From Caldicoprobacter oshimai DSM 21659 (GTDB taxonomy: Bacteria > Bacillota > Clostridia > Caldicoprobacterales > Caldicoprobacteraceae), in NCBI GenBank assembly GCA_000526435.1, contig JAGB01000002.1, positions 496,001-560,000 of the forward strand: 64,000 bases of DNA, given 5' to 3'. Below the pieces are notes generated by a model. The model searched no databases, was not told the DNA's origin, and was given only the letters and a program-made list of their open reading frames with translations. The stretch's first letter is position 1; every line of letters begins with the position of its first letter. A program made the translations under genes and the position numbers. This document shows positions 1 through 9,854 of this stretch, piece by piece.

Positions 1-80
1 ATTTTAAATTATAACAGGTTTGGTTCTAGCCGTACTGGTTAAATCTTGTGAATATGGGTAAAATCTTGCCAAGCCCAACA

Positions 81-1427
81 TCAGAGATTCTTCCTGTATT
101 GTGCAGGGGATATGCCGACGTATTTCTTGAACACCTTGCTGAAATAGCTGGCATCCTCATAGCCCACCTGAGATGCAATGGCTACAATAGAGAGCGATGT
201 ATCCTTGAGCAACTTTTTGGCCTCTTCCATTCTCACCATGGTCAAATATTCTAAAAACGTTATGTTAAGTTCCTCCTTAAATAAGTGGCTGAGATAATAA
301 GGGCTTATATACACATTTCGCGCCACATCCTCAAGGGTGATATCTTTATTATAATTCTCACGAATATACTTTAAAGCCTCACCAAGGCTTTTGGCATTGC
401 GAACTTTTTTGGTTTCGTACACGGTATCCATGAAGGTATCCAGCACCTTCACAACCCAGTGACACACTTCATCAATGCTGTTCATCTGCGACAGCTCGGA
501 AATGAAGTTGTAATTTAGGCCCAACAACCTTTCCAGGCTAGCGCCCCCTTCCACCGCTGCCCTCGATATGACAACCACGAGCTCCAATATCCTGGCTTTC
601 ATGAGGTCCATGTTCCCTGCTGTGCGGAAGAATATATCCCCCAGCAGGTCATTTAGAATTTCCTTTGCACCGGTACGATCTCCCAGCCTGACCCTGCTTA
701 AAAGCTCCTGTTCTTTGTCTATAGGGTATATCGATACTTGAGCCTTGGCCTCAAGGGCCTTAATGGTCTCCTCGGCGCGCTTTCTCTCAAATATCGCTTC
801 GGCCAGCTTTGCCTGCTGTTCATTGAGCTCCTTTCTGTACTGCAGCGTAAGCATACCGGTTTTCGCGATGTGATTGGCCACTATGAAAATAAGCTGGGCC
901 GCTGCCTGTACGTTCCTGCTGGACAGCATCTTGACCTGCCTGCTGGCCACCACCAAGGCTTCACGGTTGATGTTGAGGTCCCGGGTTAGATTCAAAAACT
1001 CTTGAAGAGCAATCTCATCCCATTCCCACATGATGACAGGTCCACACGAGATGCTACCAAGATATATGTCCTTGAACATTATGGGAGCAGCAAACTCTAT
1101 CAGACCGGCATGGCAGCGGAAGATATAGGGCTCACCCAGCTGCGCCGCCTGTCTTCCCGCATAGCTCATGGACTGATTACACCGCTTAAGGCCTTCGGGA
1201 TCAGAGCGCACTATTTTGCAGAACGGACACTGACCTTCGTATTCATCCGGAACGATGATGGGCTCGCCTTTGGCGTTTGCGCATATCGCCCCTAGCCCCG
1301 TGGCCAGCACAAAGCAGTTGAGTATGCCCTTTAATTCCTTTACATCGATCACATCCTCTATGCTTATATTGTCCATGTCATGGATTTTACTGTCGTACTC
1401 AGCCACCCCATAATCCCCCGCCTTCAC
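81..1427 (-). CDS. PocR-domain AraC-family transcriptional regulator
   Basis: Probable ligand-sensing transcription factor. About residues 25-190 resemble the PocR sensory domain: a Cys-containing cluster CPFCKIVRSD, then CNQSMSYAG and FRCHAGLIEFAAPI, the Cys-rich arrangement seen in PocR proteins. A coiled linker follows near residues 200-225. The last 100 residues are a double helix-turn-helix AraC domain, with YISPYYLSHLFKEE in the first and VGYEDASYFSKVFKKYVG in the second half and the family ending SPAQYRKNL. The longest frame starts at a GTG at 1427; a GTG at 1406 is 8 bases from a GGGGG-type ribosome site and may be the true start. Family knowledge suggests control of a small-molecule pathway, but the neighbours do not reveal which. 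Confident of family, not of ligand. Confidence 0.9.
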   Translation of the reverse strand: MKAGDYGVAEYDSKIHDMDNISIEDVIDVKELKGILNCFVLATGLGAICANAKGEPIIVPDEYEGQCPFCKIVRSDPEGLKRCNQSMSYAGRQAAQLGEPYIFRCHAGLIEFAAPIMFKDIYLGSISCGPVIMWEWDEIALQEFLNLTRDLNINREALVVASRQVKMLSSRNVQAAAQLIFIVANHIAKTGMLTLQYRKELNEQQAKLAEAIFERKRAEETIKALEAKAQVSIYPIDKEQELLSRVRLGDRTGAKEILNDLLGDIFFRTAGNMDLMKARILELVVVISRAAVEGGASLERLLGLNYNFISELSQMNSIDEVCHWVVKVLDTFMDTVYETKKVRNAKSLGEALKYIRENYNKDITLEDVARNVYISPYYLSHLFKEELNITFLEYLTMVRMEEAKKLLKDTSLSIVAIASQVGYEDASYFSKVFKKYVGISPAQYRKNL

Positions 1428-1530
1428 GCTCGTTCTGTCACAATCCAGACATCACTTCATCGTAAGTGAGGGCATTTCCCTAAACATCACCTTCATCCGC
1501 CGAACTCTCCCCATCTTCATCAGGATCTTC

Positions 1531-3237
1531 CTAAACTCTCTGCTCATTCCTCACTGCTTCTGAATTATCTTGCCCATCGCCCGCAGGTTCTTGATTATCA
1601 TCCGGTGCCTGCGAGTTGTCCTGGCCATTTTCCGGTACCTCACCACCATTCGGGTCATCTGTACCACCTTGCGGTGGAGAACTTGGTTCTTTCCGAGTAT
1701 CGTTATTACCCTTCTCTTTTTCTTGTTCTATCGCATTGAATATGGCCTCGGCCTGTTTTTTCAATTCGGCCGTTTTGTTAATAATATCTTGGACATTTTG
1801 GCCTTTTAATGCTTCATTTACGCTTGCAATTGATGCCTCAATCCTTTGCCTGTCTTGGGGGGATAGCCTGTCGCCCTTTTCTTCGATCTGCGCGGTGGCC
1901 CACTGTATTACCTGTTGAGCGTCCTTTCGGGCTTTTACAAGTGCCTGCTCATGTGCCTTTCTCTCCTCATCCTCTTTCTTTCGCTGAGCGCACATTTGAG
2001 CCAGCCTGTCTGTATAATCCTTTAGCTCTCTTGTTGCTGTCTTGATAGATGCCACATCCTCAATATCTATGCTTTGGCGCACTTTATTAATGCGCGACTC
2101 AACACCGGCCTTTTCTTCTTCCTTTACGTATGCAAAATATGTTGACATAACCTTTTGCGCTTTGTTTATCATATCATTGGCTTCATTAATAGCCGCTTTA
2201 AGCGCCTTGAGCTTTTCCTCTAACTCCTTCTTTATATATCTTACATCATCTCTAGGGTCTATCTCTATTTCAACGCCGAATATCTCTTTTACTAGGTCTT
2301 TTTTACCGTATTGATTTACTCCCCAGTAGCTTATTCCGTCAATATTGAGAAAATCACCAGGTATGCTGTAAGTATGGATGTTTGAAAGGTCCAGTTTCAT
2401 CCCAAAAACTCCCAAAGCAGCAATCTGCTTTGCGTTTAGATTGGTGTAAACTTTGCTCTTTACCACTTCATAATACTTCGAAACATTGAGGAGCTGTTTT
2501 GAAGACTTGAGCTGATCAAATATGGCCAGAAGCATCTTTTGCTGGTTCTTAACTCTCTGGATGTCTCCCCAGGGGAAATGCCTGTTCCTGCAGTAATCCA
2601 GTACCTGCTGTCCACCGAGCCGTTGCAGTCCAGGCTTTAGCTCCCTTCCTCCTATTTTAACGGGAACGTCCACCTCAAATTCCACACCGCCCATGATGTC
2701 GACTATTTCTACAAAGGCGTTCATATCAATCCCAACGTAATAGTGTATGGGAATTCCGCCCAAAAAGCTGCTTACCGTTTCTATGGTTCTCTCAAAGCCT
2801 TTGCCATTGAACCCACCACCCCATACAAAGGCGGTGTTGATCTTATCCCTCTGTTGTCTTCCAGGTATCTTCACATAGCTGTCCCTGGGAATTGAGATGA
2901 GATACACATGATTGGCTTGAAAGTCAATGGACAATAATATGATTGTATCAGTTCTAAATGCTTTCATGGTCTCATAGCGTTCTTGATCCGCATCCAATCC
3001 GAGCAGGAGAATGTTGATTCTATCCTCATCGAAACGGTACTGCTCCTCTGGCTGCCGGATGTGTACAGAAACTTCTTTATCGTTTTGTATCGGCTGCTTG
3101 GTATCCGCATTTTCTTCGGTATGCGGCTGTGTTTCGAACAGGGTCTCGGGATTGAGAACCTGATAGAGGGTATGAGCTACATAAGAGACTCCCGACACCA
3201 GAAACAGGGCAATTAAAATTAATACCTTCCTTTTCAT
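1531..3237 (-). CDS. LytR-CpsA-Psr (LCP) family cell-wall protein with long C-terminal coiled tail
   Basis: Family role: LCP enzymes attach anionic polymers to peptidoglycan at the outer face of the membrane. One N-terminal membrane anchor (VLILIALFLVSGVSYVA) is followed by an LCP domain: RINILLLGLDAD, FRTDTIILLSID, ISIPRDSYVKIPG, DKINTAFVWGGG, MGGVEFEVDVPV and RNRHFPWGDIQRVKNQQ, which includes the conserved Arg and Asp positions. Beyond about residue 340 the protein leaves the family: 170 residues of Lys/Glu/Ala-rich coiled coil, then an acidic Pro/Gly/Asn/Asp-rich tail. The reading frame extends to 3264. A TATAAT lies only 7 bases before that codon, so an internal ATG at 3237 or 3249 is more likely. 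The tail could span or grip the wall; that part is inference. Confidence 0.9.
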   Translation of the reverse strand: MKRKVLILIALFLVSGVSYVAHTLYQVLNPETLFETQPHTEENADTKQPIQNDKEVSVHIRQPEEQYRFDEDRINILLLGLDADQERYETMKAFRTDTIILLSIDFQANHVYLISIPRDSYVKIPGRQQRDKINTAFVWGGGFNGKGFERTIETVSSFLGGIPIHYYVGIDMNAFVEIVDIMGGVEFEVDVPVKIGGRELKPGLQRLGGQQVLDYCRNRHFPWGDIQRVKNQQKMLLAIFDQLKSSKQLLNVSKYYEVVKSKVYTNLNAKQIAALGVFGMKLDLSNIHTYSIPGDFLNIDGISYWGVNQYGKKDLVKEIFGVEIEIDPRDDVRYIKKELEEKLKALKAAINEANDMINKAQKVMSTYFAYVKEEEKAGVESRINKVRQSIDIEDVASIKTATRELKDYTDRLAQMCAQRKKEDEERKAHEQALVKARKDAQQVIQWATAQIEEKGDRLSPQDRQRIEASIASVNEALKGQNVQDIINKTAELKKQAEAIFNAIEQEKEKGNNDTRKEPSSPPQGGTDDPNGGEVPENGQDNSQAPDDNQEPAGDGQDNSEAVRNEQRV

Positions 3238-3362
3238 AAGAGGCGCCATCCTTTCGCACATCATTTCAATCTTTATTATACATTATTACCTCTCAATCTG
3301 TCTTTACATTTAAACAAACAAATTGTTACCTTTGTATTAAATGTCATGCATAAGTTCACCGT

Positions 3363-4553
3363 TTATTGCCCTGCGGCTATCCTTATCATGACCTGGTGCT
3401 CGGTATCTACCTGCCCATCCTTGTGGCGTACGCTATTCAAAAAATGAATATCAAAGTGCCCATCTGCTCCATTTCCCTTTATCTTATCGTAATTTATCCC
3501 AGGCCCGTAATCACCACTTCTCCAGCTCACATAGGCTCCATCGGGTGCCGAATCCAGACCGGCATGTAGTGCCGCAGTGGCAGAGGCCGCCAGCTTGCGC
3601 CCGTTTATGAGTACCAGCACCGGTCGCCTGGCCCAGTAGTTTACAGCACCGCTTGCCAACCTCTCATATCTTTCCCAGATGCTCTTCATTATGCGCGTAT
3701 CCTCATAAGTCAGCGGTTCTACATCGGCATGCCCCGTTCCATATGTCCTTACTACTCTAAAGCTGATACCAGTATGAAAATCCACCACGGTTGCCGTGGA
3801 ATTGAGCGGAAAGGCGTACTGGGCTTCCTTCCACCAATCCAGCAGCTCGCCATATTGAGGTCCAGGCGTGGGTTTTACAGGTATCTCCTTCTTGGGAATC
3901 CTTAAAACCTGGCCTACATACAACACAGTAGAAGTGGTTATGCCATTGGCCTGCGCAATTTCCTCCATGGGCACGCCGTACTTGTATGACAGGTTCCATA
4001 GAGTATCGCCCTTAACTACGGTGTGGGTTATGTATGTAACCCTTGGTGCATCTATGGGGGCACCGCCCCGGGGAATGATGATTTCCTGCCCTGGATAAAT
4101 TATGGTCGAACTGTTCATATTGTTAGCCGCAAATAGCTCGTCCAGTGAAACCCCGAAACGCTGGCTGATCTTCCACAGGGAGTCCCCCGGCTGTACAATA
4201 TAAACGCTGGTAGTGTCGCCCCGTGAAGGAGTCGAGCCGGCCAGGAGCTTGTTCATGACACCGCGGGTAATAGGGCCTATGATGCCGTCAGCTGTCAGCC
4301 CGTTCGCCCTTTGAAAAGCCTTTACAGCCGTCTCGGTTACACTGCCAAAGTAACCTGTGATCTGAGGGTATGTAAAAAAGCCCAGGTCCTTGAGAAGGCG
4401 CTGTACAACGGCCACATCTTCACCGCTCATCCCCTTTCTCAAATCCCTGGTAAGCTGATACCCTGCAGCTGAAACTTTTGGAATAGCTGCGCATAAGAAT
4501 AAAGCCACGGTTAATGCTATAAACACTGCAAATTTAAATCTTTTCGTTGTCAT
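3363..4553 (-). CDS. Secreted peptidoglycan-binding protein with two LysM domains
   Basis: Exported cell-wall-binding protein of 396 residues. A signal peptide covers residues 1-30 (FAVFIALTVALFLCAAIP then VSA). A PG_binding_1 domain follows at about 36-95 (LRKGMSGEDVAVVQRLLKDL, GYFGSVTETAVKAFQRANGL, GIIGPITRGVM). Two LysM repeats come next, near 117-161 (YIVQPGDSLWKISQRFGV) and 173-217 (HTVVKGDTLWNLSYKYGV). The C-terminal 160 residues form a domain I do not recognise by name; it ends HFDIHFLNSVRHKDG. No NlpC/P60 or SleB active-site signature is visible, so an enzymatic role is not shown. Start ATG at 4553 has a GGGAGGAAG ribosome site. It could take part in spore or vegetative wall turnover. 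Confidence 0.9.
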   Translation of the reverse strand: MTTKRFKFAVFIALTVALFLCAAIPKVSAAGYQLTRDLRKGMSGEDVAVVQRLLKDLGFFTYPQITGYFGSVTETAVKAFQRANGLTADGIIGPITRGVMNKLLAGSTPSRGDTTSVYIVQPGDSLWKISQRFGVSLDELFAANNMNSSTIIYPGQEIIIPRGGAPIDAPRVTYITHTVVKGDTLWNLSYKYGVPMEEIAQANGITTSTVLYVGQVLRIPKKEIPVKPTPGPQYGELLDWWKEAQYAFPLNSTATVVDFHTGISFRVVRTYGTGHADVEPLTYEDTRIMKSIWERYERLASGAVNYWARRPVLVLINGRKLAASATAALHAGLDSAPDGAYVSWRSGDYGPGINYDKIKGNGADGHFDIHFLNSVRHKDGQVDTEHQVMIRIAAGQ

Positions 4554-4803
4554 GCTCTCTTCCTCCCTATCCCAGATAATTGAAATGATGTGCTAAAAAG
4601 GATGGCTTGTCTCTTATTGTAAATATATTATAACCTGGTTAAGGGAGGATCCTCTAGTTGAAAAATATGGTATATGAAACACCAATGGTCACTGTATATA
4701 ATGTTATGACCACCAAACAACGTTAACTACAAGCATATTCAGATAGAAAACGATGCCATTATTTGGACAAATCGCTCGGACCAGCTGATAGTCGGCCATC
4801 TGA

Positions 4804-6639
4804 TTAGCCTCTCATCTGCAACATAATCTCCCTTTCCTTTTCCTCCATAAACTGGTTTGTATACAGCCTGTAATAGTATCCTCTTCGCCTGAGTAGTTCG
4901 GAATGAGTACCCTGCTCAACCACACGTCCATTGCGAATCACCAGTATGCGATCAGCTGATCTTATGGTAGACAAGCGGTGGGCTATCACGAAGCTGGTCC
5001 TGCCCCGAAGCACCTTTTGTATGGCATCCTGAATGATTTGCTCGGTCTCGGTATCCACCGAAGAGGTGGCTTCGTCCAATACAAATATCCTGGGGTTGGC
5101 CAGAACGGCACGGGCAAACGAGATGAGCTGTTTCTGACCGGTAGACAGCCTGTTTCCACCCTCGCCCACTTCGGTGTCATATCCCTTCTCCAGCTTCATG
5201 ATAAAATCGTGGGCGTTGACTAGCTTGGCGGCTTCTATCACCTCTTCATCGCTGGCATCCAACCTGCCGTACCTTATATTCTCTTTTACGGTTCCGCTGA
5301 ACAGATGGGGTGTCTGAAGCACATACCCTATGTTGGATTGCAGCCACAGCTGAGAACGCTTGCGGTAATCCACTCCATCGATCCTGATCTCACCTTTAGT
5401 AGGCTCATAAAAGCGGCACAGCAGGTTTACGATGGTGCTCTTGCCGGCCCCCGTCTCACCCACCAGCGCAATGGTCTCTCCTGCTTTTACCTCCAGGTTA
5501 AAATCTTTAAGCACCTCCTCTCCCTCTTTGTATGAGAAGGATACGTTGTGGAAAGTCACATCCCCTTTTATGTGCGGCCAGTTCTCCTTTTTGGGCGTGA
5601 ATAAATCGCCGTATTTCTCGATAACCTCCGGTGAATCCTTAACATCGGGCTGGGTTTCGATCATGGAAAAAACCCTTTCTGCTGAAGCCTGGGAGTTTTG
5701 CAGCTCAGCAAATATTCGAGCCAGCTCACGAATGGGCTCAAAGAACTGCATGGTATAGGTAATAAACGCCACCAAGGTGCCATAGCTGATGGAACGTCCA
5801 ATGACGCCCTCGCCTCCAAACCACAGTGCCAGCCCAGTTCCAATGCTGCCCAAAACCATTACAATCGGCATATAAATCGATGACACCACAACCGCTCGAA
5901 CTGATGAATGCTTCATCCTTTCGGTAAGCTCTTTAAACTCTTTCAGGTTTTCCTCTTCCCTGGCAAGGGTCTTAGTAGTTTTAGCGCCCATTATCCCTTC
6001 GTTAAAAGCCCCGGTGATCTGAGAGTTGATCCTGCGCACCTGGCGGTAAGCCATCAATATCATCCTCTGGAAATAAATGCTGACTACCGCTAAAACTGGC
6101 ACCACCGACAGGGTAATGAGCGCCAGTCTCCAGTTCAAATAAAGCATGATCCCTATTGTGGCCACCATCATGGCGCTCCCCCACATAAGGTCTACAAGGC
6201 CCCAGGCAACAGTTTCGCCCAGACGCTGGATATCGGAGGTCATCCTGGCCATGATCCACCCGACGGGTGTTCTATCAAAATATGAAAATGACAGCTCCTG
6301 CAGCTTTTTAAAACCTATCTTCCTGATATCATAACAAAGGCCTGTCTCAATCCGGCCGGCAATGCATATAAGCATCCACACGTTGAGAGCCTGAACTGCG
6401 ATGAGTGCAGCGTAAATCAAAGCAAAAATCCACAACCCTCCCAATTTACCCGGTATGATGAAGTTGTCAACGGCGTACCTGTTCATGAGCGGGAAAATGG
6501 CATCAATGCCACCCGACGCCGCCATAATGACCGCCAAGAACAGCAAATCCCTTTTGTAAGGTCGAGCATAACGAATAAGCTTTTTCCACAAATCTATATT
6601 AAACGGCTTAGTATATTCCTGTTCCTGGTAGGTGTTCAT
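4804..6639 (-). CDS. ABC exporter half-transporter, subunit B
   Basis: Type IV ABC exporter subunit of 611 residues: six-helix membrane domain (residues about 30-330) followed by a nucleotide-binding domain. Walker A is GETGAGKST, the Q-loop is in IGYVLQTPHLFSGT, the signature is LSTGQKQ, Walker B is IFVLDEATSSVDTET and the switch His is in IAHRLST. The signature LSTGQ departs from canonical LSGGQ and the catalytic Glu after Walker B is present. It directly follows the gene ending at 6640, which encodes a partner of similar size with a canonical LSGGQ site. The pair therefore most likely forms a heterodimeric exporter of the BmrCD/YheIH type (inference). Substrate unknown: drugs, lipids or peptides are possible. 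Confidence 0.93.
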   Translation of the reverse strand: MNTYQEQEYTKPFNIDLWKKLIRYARPYKRDLLFLAVIMAASGGIDAIFPLMNRYAVDNFIIPGKLGGLWIFALIYAALIAVQALNVWMLICIAGRIETGLCYDIRKIGFKKLQELSFSYFDRTPVGWIMARMTSDIQRLGETVAWGLVDLMWGSAMMVATIGIMLYLNWRLALITLSVVPVLAVVSIYFQRMILMAYRQVRRINSQITGAFNEGIMGAKTTKTLAREEENLKEFKELTERMKHSSVRAVVVSSIYMPIVMVLGSIGTGLALWFGGEGVIGRSISYGTLVAFITYTMQFFEPIRELARIFAELQNSQASAERVFSMIETQPDVKDSPEVIEKYGDLFTPKKENWPHIKGDVTFHNVSFSYKEGEEVLKDFNLEVKAGETIALVGETGAGKSTIVNLLCRFYEPTKGEIRIDGVDYRKRSQLWLQSNIGYVLQTPHLFSGTVKENIRYGRLDASDEEVIEAAKLVNAHDFIMKLEKGYDTEVGEGGNRLSTGQKQLISFARAVLANPRIFVLDEATSSVDTETEQIIQDAIQKVLRGRTSFVIAHRLSTIRSADRILVIRNGRVVEQGTHSELLRRRGYYYRLYTNQFMEEKEREIMLQMRG

Positions 6640-8484
6640 TCACATCACTCCCCTCTCCTGTGCTGGATACTCCAAGCTGTTATACTCATTTGCCAACTCC
6701 TCTTCCAGCTTGCTCTGCAAAGCCCATATCCGCTGGTACAGGCCCGGCTGCCTGATGAGCTCCTCATGGGTACCTGATTGAACCAGCCGTCCCTGATCCA
6801 GCACCAGTATCAAATCCGCTTCAGCCAGGGTAGTGATGCGATGCGAGATGATAAAGGTAGTTATCCCCTTCCGCCTTTCCTTCAAAGCCTTGCGAATAGC
6901 TGCATCGGTTTCGGTATCCACAGCGCTGAGAGAATCATCGAAGATCAATATGGAGCTGTTTCTGACAAGCGCTCTGGCAATGGCAACCCTTTGCTTCTGT
7001 CCTCCAGAAAGGGTCACTCCCCTCTCGCCCACCAGCGTATCATAGCCCTCTTCAAATTGCTGTATGACATCGTTGAGGGCAGCCACACGCATGGCCTCCA
7101 AGATTTCTGTCTCGTTGACATCGCTTCTCCCCAAAGCTATGTTTTCCTTTATCGTCCTGGAGAACAGGAAAGGCTCCTGAAGCACAATCCCAATATGCTG
7201 GCGCAGCCATTTCTTGTTTATCTTCTTAAGCTCAACCCCGCCAATGGTGATGGAACCACGCTGGTAATCATATAGCCTCAAAAGTAGGTGAACCAGCGAT
7301 GACTTTCCCGAACCGGTGGGTCCGAGTATGGCGACAGTTTGCCCTTTTTTCACCTTAAAGGATATATCCTGAAGTACGGGACGCCCTTTTTCATACTCAA
7401 AATACACGTTTTTAAATTCGATATCGGCATTGAGGTCAGGTGTAAGCCCATCCTCGTTCATATCCTCCCTTGGCTTGTCGAGAAGCTCTTTAATCCTTGT
7501 CAGAGAAATCTGCGCCCGGCCCATGTCGGTCAGTATTCTACCCATCTGGCGGACCGGCCATAGCAGCATGCCCTCATAGCTCATAAAGGTCAGCAGTGTC
7601 CCAAGCGTCATGGTACCTCGAGATGCCCAGTAAACACCTATAACCAGCACTACTCCCATCTGAAACATTATAAGGAAATCCGAAATCGCCCAGTAACTGG
7701 CCATCAGCCGTGTCAAACGATACGATAAATCCCTGTATTCCCTGTTTTTGCTATCAAACTTCTCAACCTCATAAGCCTGCCGTCCAAATGCCTTTACAAC
7801 CCTTATTCCCGTCAAGTTTTCCTGCAAAACGGTAGTCAATTTTCCTTCAGCCTCATCAGCCAGTCGAAAAGCCTCTTTTACTTTCGAGAAAAACACGTAG
7901 GAAAAGGCAAATATGATGGGAACTACAGCCATGGAAATGAAGGTCATCTTTACATTCAGACTGAACATTATGGTCAGAGCCATGACAAGCAGAAACCCTG
8001 TTCTTCCAATTTCTACCAATTGTACGGCTAAAAAACGCCTTATGGTTTCCACGTCAGAAGTGCAGCGCTGTACCCAATCGCCAGTCTCGGCCTTCACATG
8101 CTCATCATAGGGCAAATTTTGAAGGTGGTCATAAAGCAAATCCCTCAAATTTTTTGCCATGGACTCAGAAGCCTGTGACGTCCATTTTCCCCTTACATAC
8201 AGCAACGCACCGTTTACCAGGCTTATAGCCAGTAAAGCCACGCCGCATACCCAAAGATTGTGCGCTAAATTATCCCTACCCCCTAAAAGGAGTACAGCAT
8301 CCTCCACCCAGCCAGGTACATCCATTGGCTTATCACCAATGATCGAATCCACTGTGGTCCTTATAACCAGCGTGGGTATGAGGGAAAGCAGTGCAGAAAA
8401 GGCCGTAGCAACCACAGCACATGCATACCGCATCCTATTTCCCTTCATGAGGTCCCACAGCAACCGCCATCTGGTAAACATCAT
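6640..8484 (-). CDS. ABC exporter half-transporter, subunit A
   Basis: Partner of the adjacent exporter subunit, 614 residues. A membrane domain (about 20-320) precedes a nucleotide-binding domain with Walker A GPTGSGKSS, Q-loop IGIVLQEPFLFSRT, signature LSGGQKQR, Walker B ILIFDDSLSAVDTET and switch His IISHRIT. The residue after the Walker B Asp is Asp rather than Glu (IFDD), so this subunit has a degenerate catalytic base while its partner keeps Glu. That is the usual asymmetry of heterodimeric ABC exporters. The next gene starts within two bases of this stop, which implies co-translation. The start has two ATG codons in tandem (8484 and 8481) after AGGAG. Confidence 0.93.
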   Translation of the reverse strand: MMFTRWRLLWDLMKGNRMRYACAVVATAFSALLSLIPTLVIRTTVDSIIGDKPMDVPGWVEDAVLLLGGRDNLAHNLWVCGVALLAISLVNGALLYVRGKWTSQASESMAKNLRDLLYDHLQNLPYDEHVKAETGDWVQRCTSDVETIRRFLAVQLVEIGRTGFLLVMALTIMFSLNVKMTFISMAVVPIIFAFSYVFFSKVKEAFRLADEAEGKLTTVLQENLTGIRVVKAFGRQAYEVEKFDSKNREYRDLSYRLTRLMASYWAISDFLIMFQMGVVLVIGVYWASRGTMTLGTLLTFMSYEGMLLWPVRQMGRILTDMGRAQISLTRIKELLDKPREDMNEDGLTPDLNADIEFKNVYFEYEKGRPVLQDISFKVKKGQTVAILGPTGSGKSSLVHLLLRLYDYQRGSITIGGVELKKINKKWLRQHIGIVLQEPFLFSRTIKENIALGRSDVNETEILEAMRVAALNDVIQQFEEGYDTLVGERGVTLSGGQKQRVAIARALVRNSSILIFDDSLSAVDTETDAAIRKALKERRKGITTFIISHRITTLAEADLILVLDQGRLVQSGTHEELIRQPGLYQRIWALQSKLEEELANEYNSLEYPAQERGVM

Positions 8485-8580
8485 CCCACTCCTCTGGTTT
8501 TGAGTACGTCTCTTCCCGAGGTTAATCGCTCTCTGAACTTAATCCCCTCCCGAATTTAAATTTTTCAAAGATTAAACACA

Positions 8581-9735
8581 TCATTTAAACAACCTGAAAA
8601 ACCAATTTCGCCTTATGACAACAGCCTTATGAGGACATAGCTCTTGGCAACAATAGCAGCGAATGCATGTGTTTAAATCAATGCGTGGTTTCCCCTCCAT
8701 CATTTTTATGGCTTTGGGTGGGCAATACCTGGCACAATCACCACATCCGGCACACGCATCATACATTATCATTGGATGAGGGCCCAAATAGAACTTCAAA
8801 AATTCCGAAACCCTATTGTTGCTTTCAAGGGCTCTCACCAAAAAGCCCAGCTTTTTGGAATCGGGCAGTTTAAAGTCAGACACATAGAGCTCATCAAACG
8901 AATCCCCTACCAGCTCTATATCCTCCAGCTTGCTGCTGCACAGGCCCCGTTCCTCAGCCCGTTGAACAGTGCATATCCTCTCAACTGGCAGCCCTACCAG
9001 TGCGGCTGAGACCACATCCAGGGCATAAGGGCTGGGGCTCATAAGCAGTGCCCCCACATGGCGTGGCCTGCCGGCCGACGGGCCGTTGCCCTCCATTCCC
9101 ACTATCCCATCCATCACTGAAAGCACAGGCTTTACGTAGGTACATATATCCACCAGCAAATCTGAAAACTCTTCAAGCCTCTTCATACGCAAGTGATATT
9201 CCGCCTTGGTCATACCCGGTATAACGCCAAAAAGGTTTTTGACCGCGCCGGTAAACAAGGTCAGCTCATGGGTCTTTAGCTTTGCCAGAGATATGACGGC
9301 ATCCACATCCTGCAGCACCTTTATCACCGTTATGCGCTTTGCCACCTTGCCCTCAGGGTGGCTGACCTCAACTATATCGGTGTTGTAATTGAGCAGAACC
9401 CCCGTCCTCTCATGTACCTCTTCCATACCACAGGCCCTGTATATGCCTTTTAAAATCCTTTCGGTGTACAGCCCACCGGGGCTGTCGGCAATTATGGGTA
9501 TAGCCCCTACCGACTGCACAGCCCTCACCACAGCCTCCACCACAACAGGATGCACCGTCACGGCCTCCTCGGGCTTTTTCCTGGACAGCAGGTTGCACTT
9601 CAGCAAAACCTTCATCCCGGGCTTTATATACCTTTCAATGCCGCCCAACAGCTCTACAGCCCGCTTCACGGCATTTTCTACTTCCTGGCGGTCATAGCTC
9701 TCACACTTGACCAGCGCTACCGGTCCGTACTTCAT
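8581..9735 (-). CDS. DUF362 protein with C-terminal 2x[4Fe-4S] ferredoxin domain
   Basis: About 384 residues. The N-terminal 300 residues are a DUF362 domain: VLLKCNLLSRKKPEEAVTVHP, then IADSPGG, ISLAKLKTHELTLFTGAVKN and MDGIVGMEGNGPSAG, which is strongly conserved in the family. The C-terminus carries two 4Fe-4S motifs, CAGCGDCARYCPPKAI and CIRCYCCQELCPHKAV. DUF362-ferredoxin proteins are common in Clostridia; their reaction is not established. A longer frame starts at 9753, but the ATG at 9735 sits behind GGGGGAGTGGGGG and the protein then begins MKYGPVALVKC. Separated from both neighbours by about 100 bases, so possibly monocistronic. Confidence 0.9.
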   Translation of the reverse strand: MKYGPVALVKCESYDRQEVENAVKRAVELLGGIERYIKPGMKVLLKCNLLSRKKPEEAVTVHPVVVEAVVRAVQSVGAIPIIADSPGGLYTERILKGIYRACGMEEVHERTGVLLNYNTDIVEVSHPEGKVAKRITVIKVLQDVDAVISLAKLKTHELTLFTGAVKNLFGVIPGMTKAEYHLRMKRLEEFSDLLVDICTYVKPVLSVMDGIVGMEGNGPSAGRPRHVGALLMSPSPYALDVVSAALVGLPVERICTVQRAEERGLCSSKLEDIELVGDSFDELYVSDFKLPDSKKLGFLVRALESNNRVSEFLKFYLGPHPMIMYDACAGCGDCARYCPPKAIKMMEGKPRIDLNTCIRCYCCQELCPHKAVVIRRNWFFRLFK

Positions 9736-9854
9736 CCCCCACTCCCCCATCAACCAGTGTATTCGCGCTGCTCTACACTGCGTAGCCTATACTGCCGATA
9801 CTACAAAAAATTCCTGCACATTATCAACATCTTCTAGCCTCTCAAGCTTAATCA

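Noticed and set aside
4554-4803. A 250-base spacer beside the LysM gene as a possible small RNA
   Set aside because: No hairpin with T run and no conserved element could be seen. Only a TATAAT-like box near 4629 upstream of the LysM gene, without a good -35.
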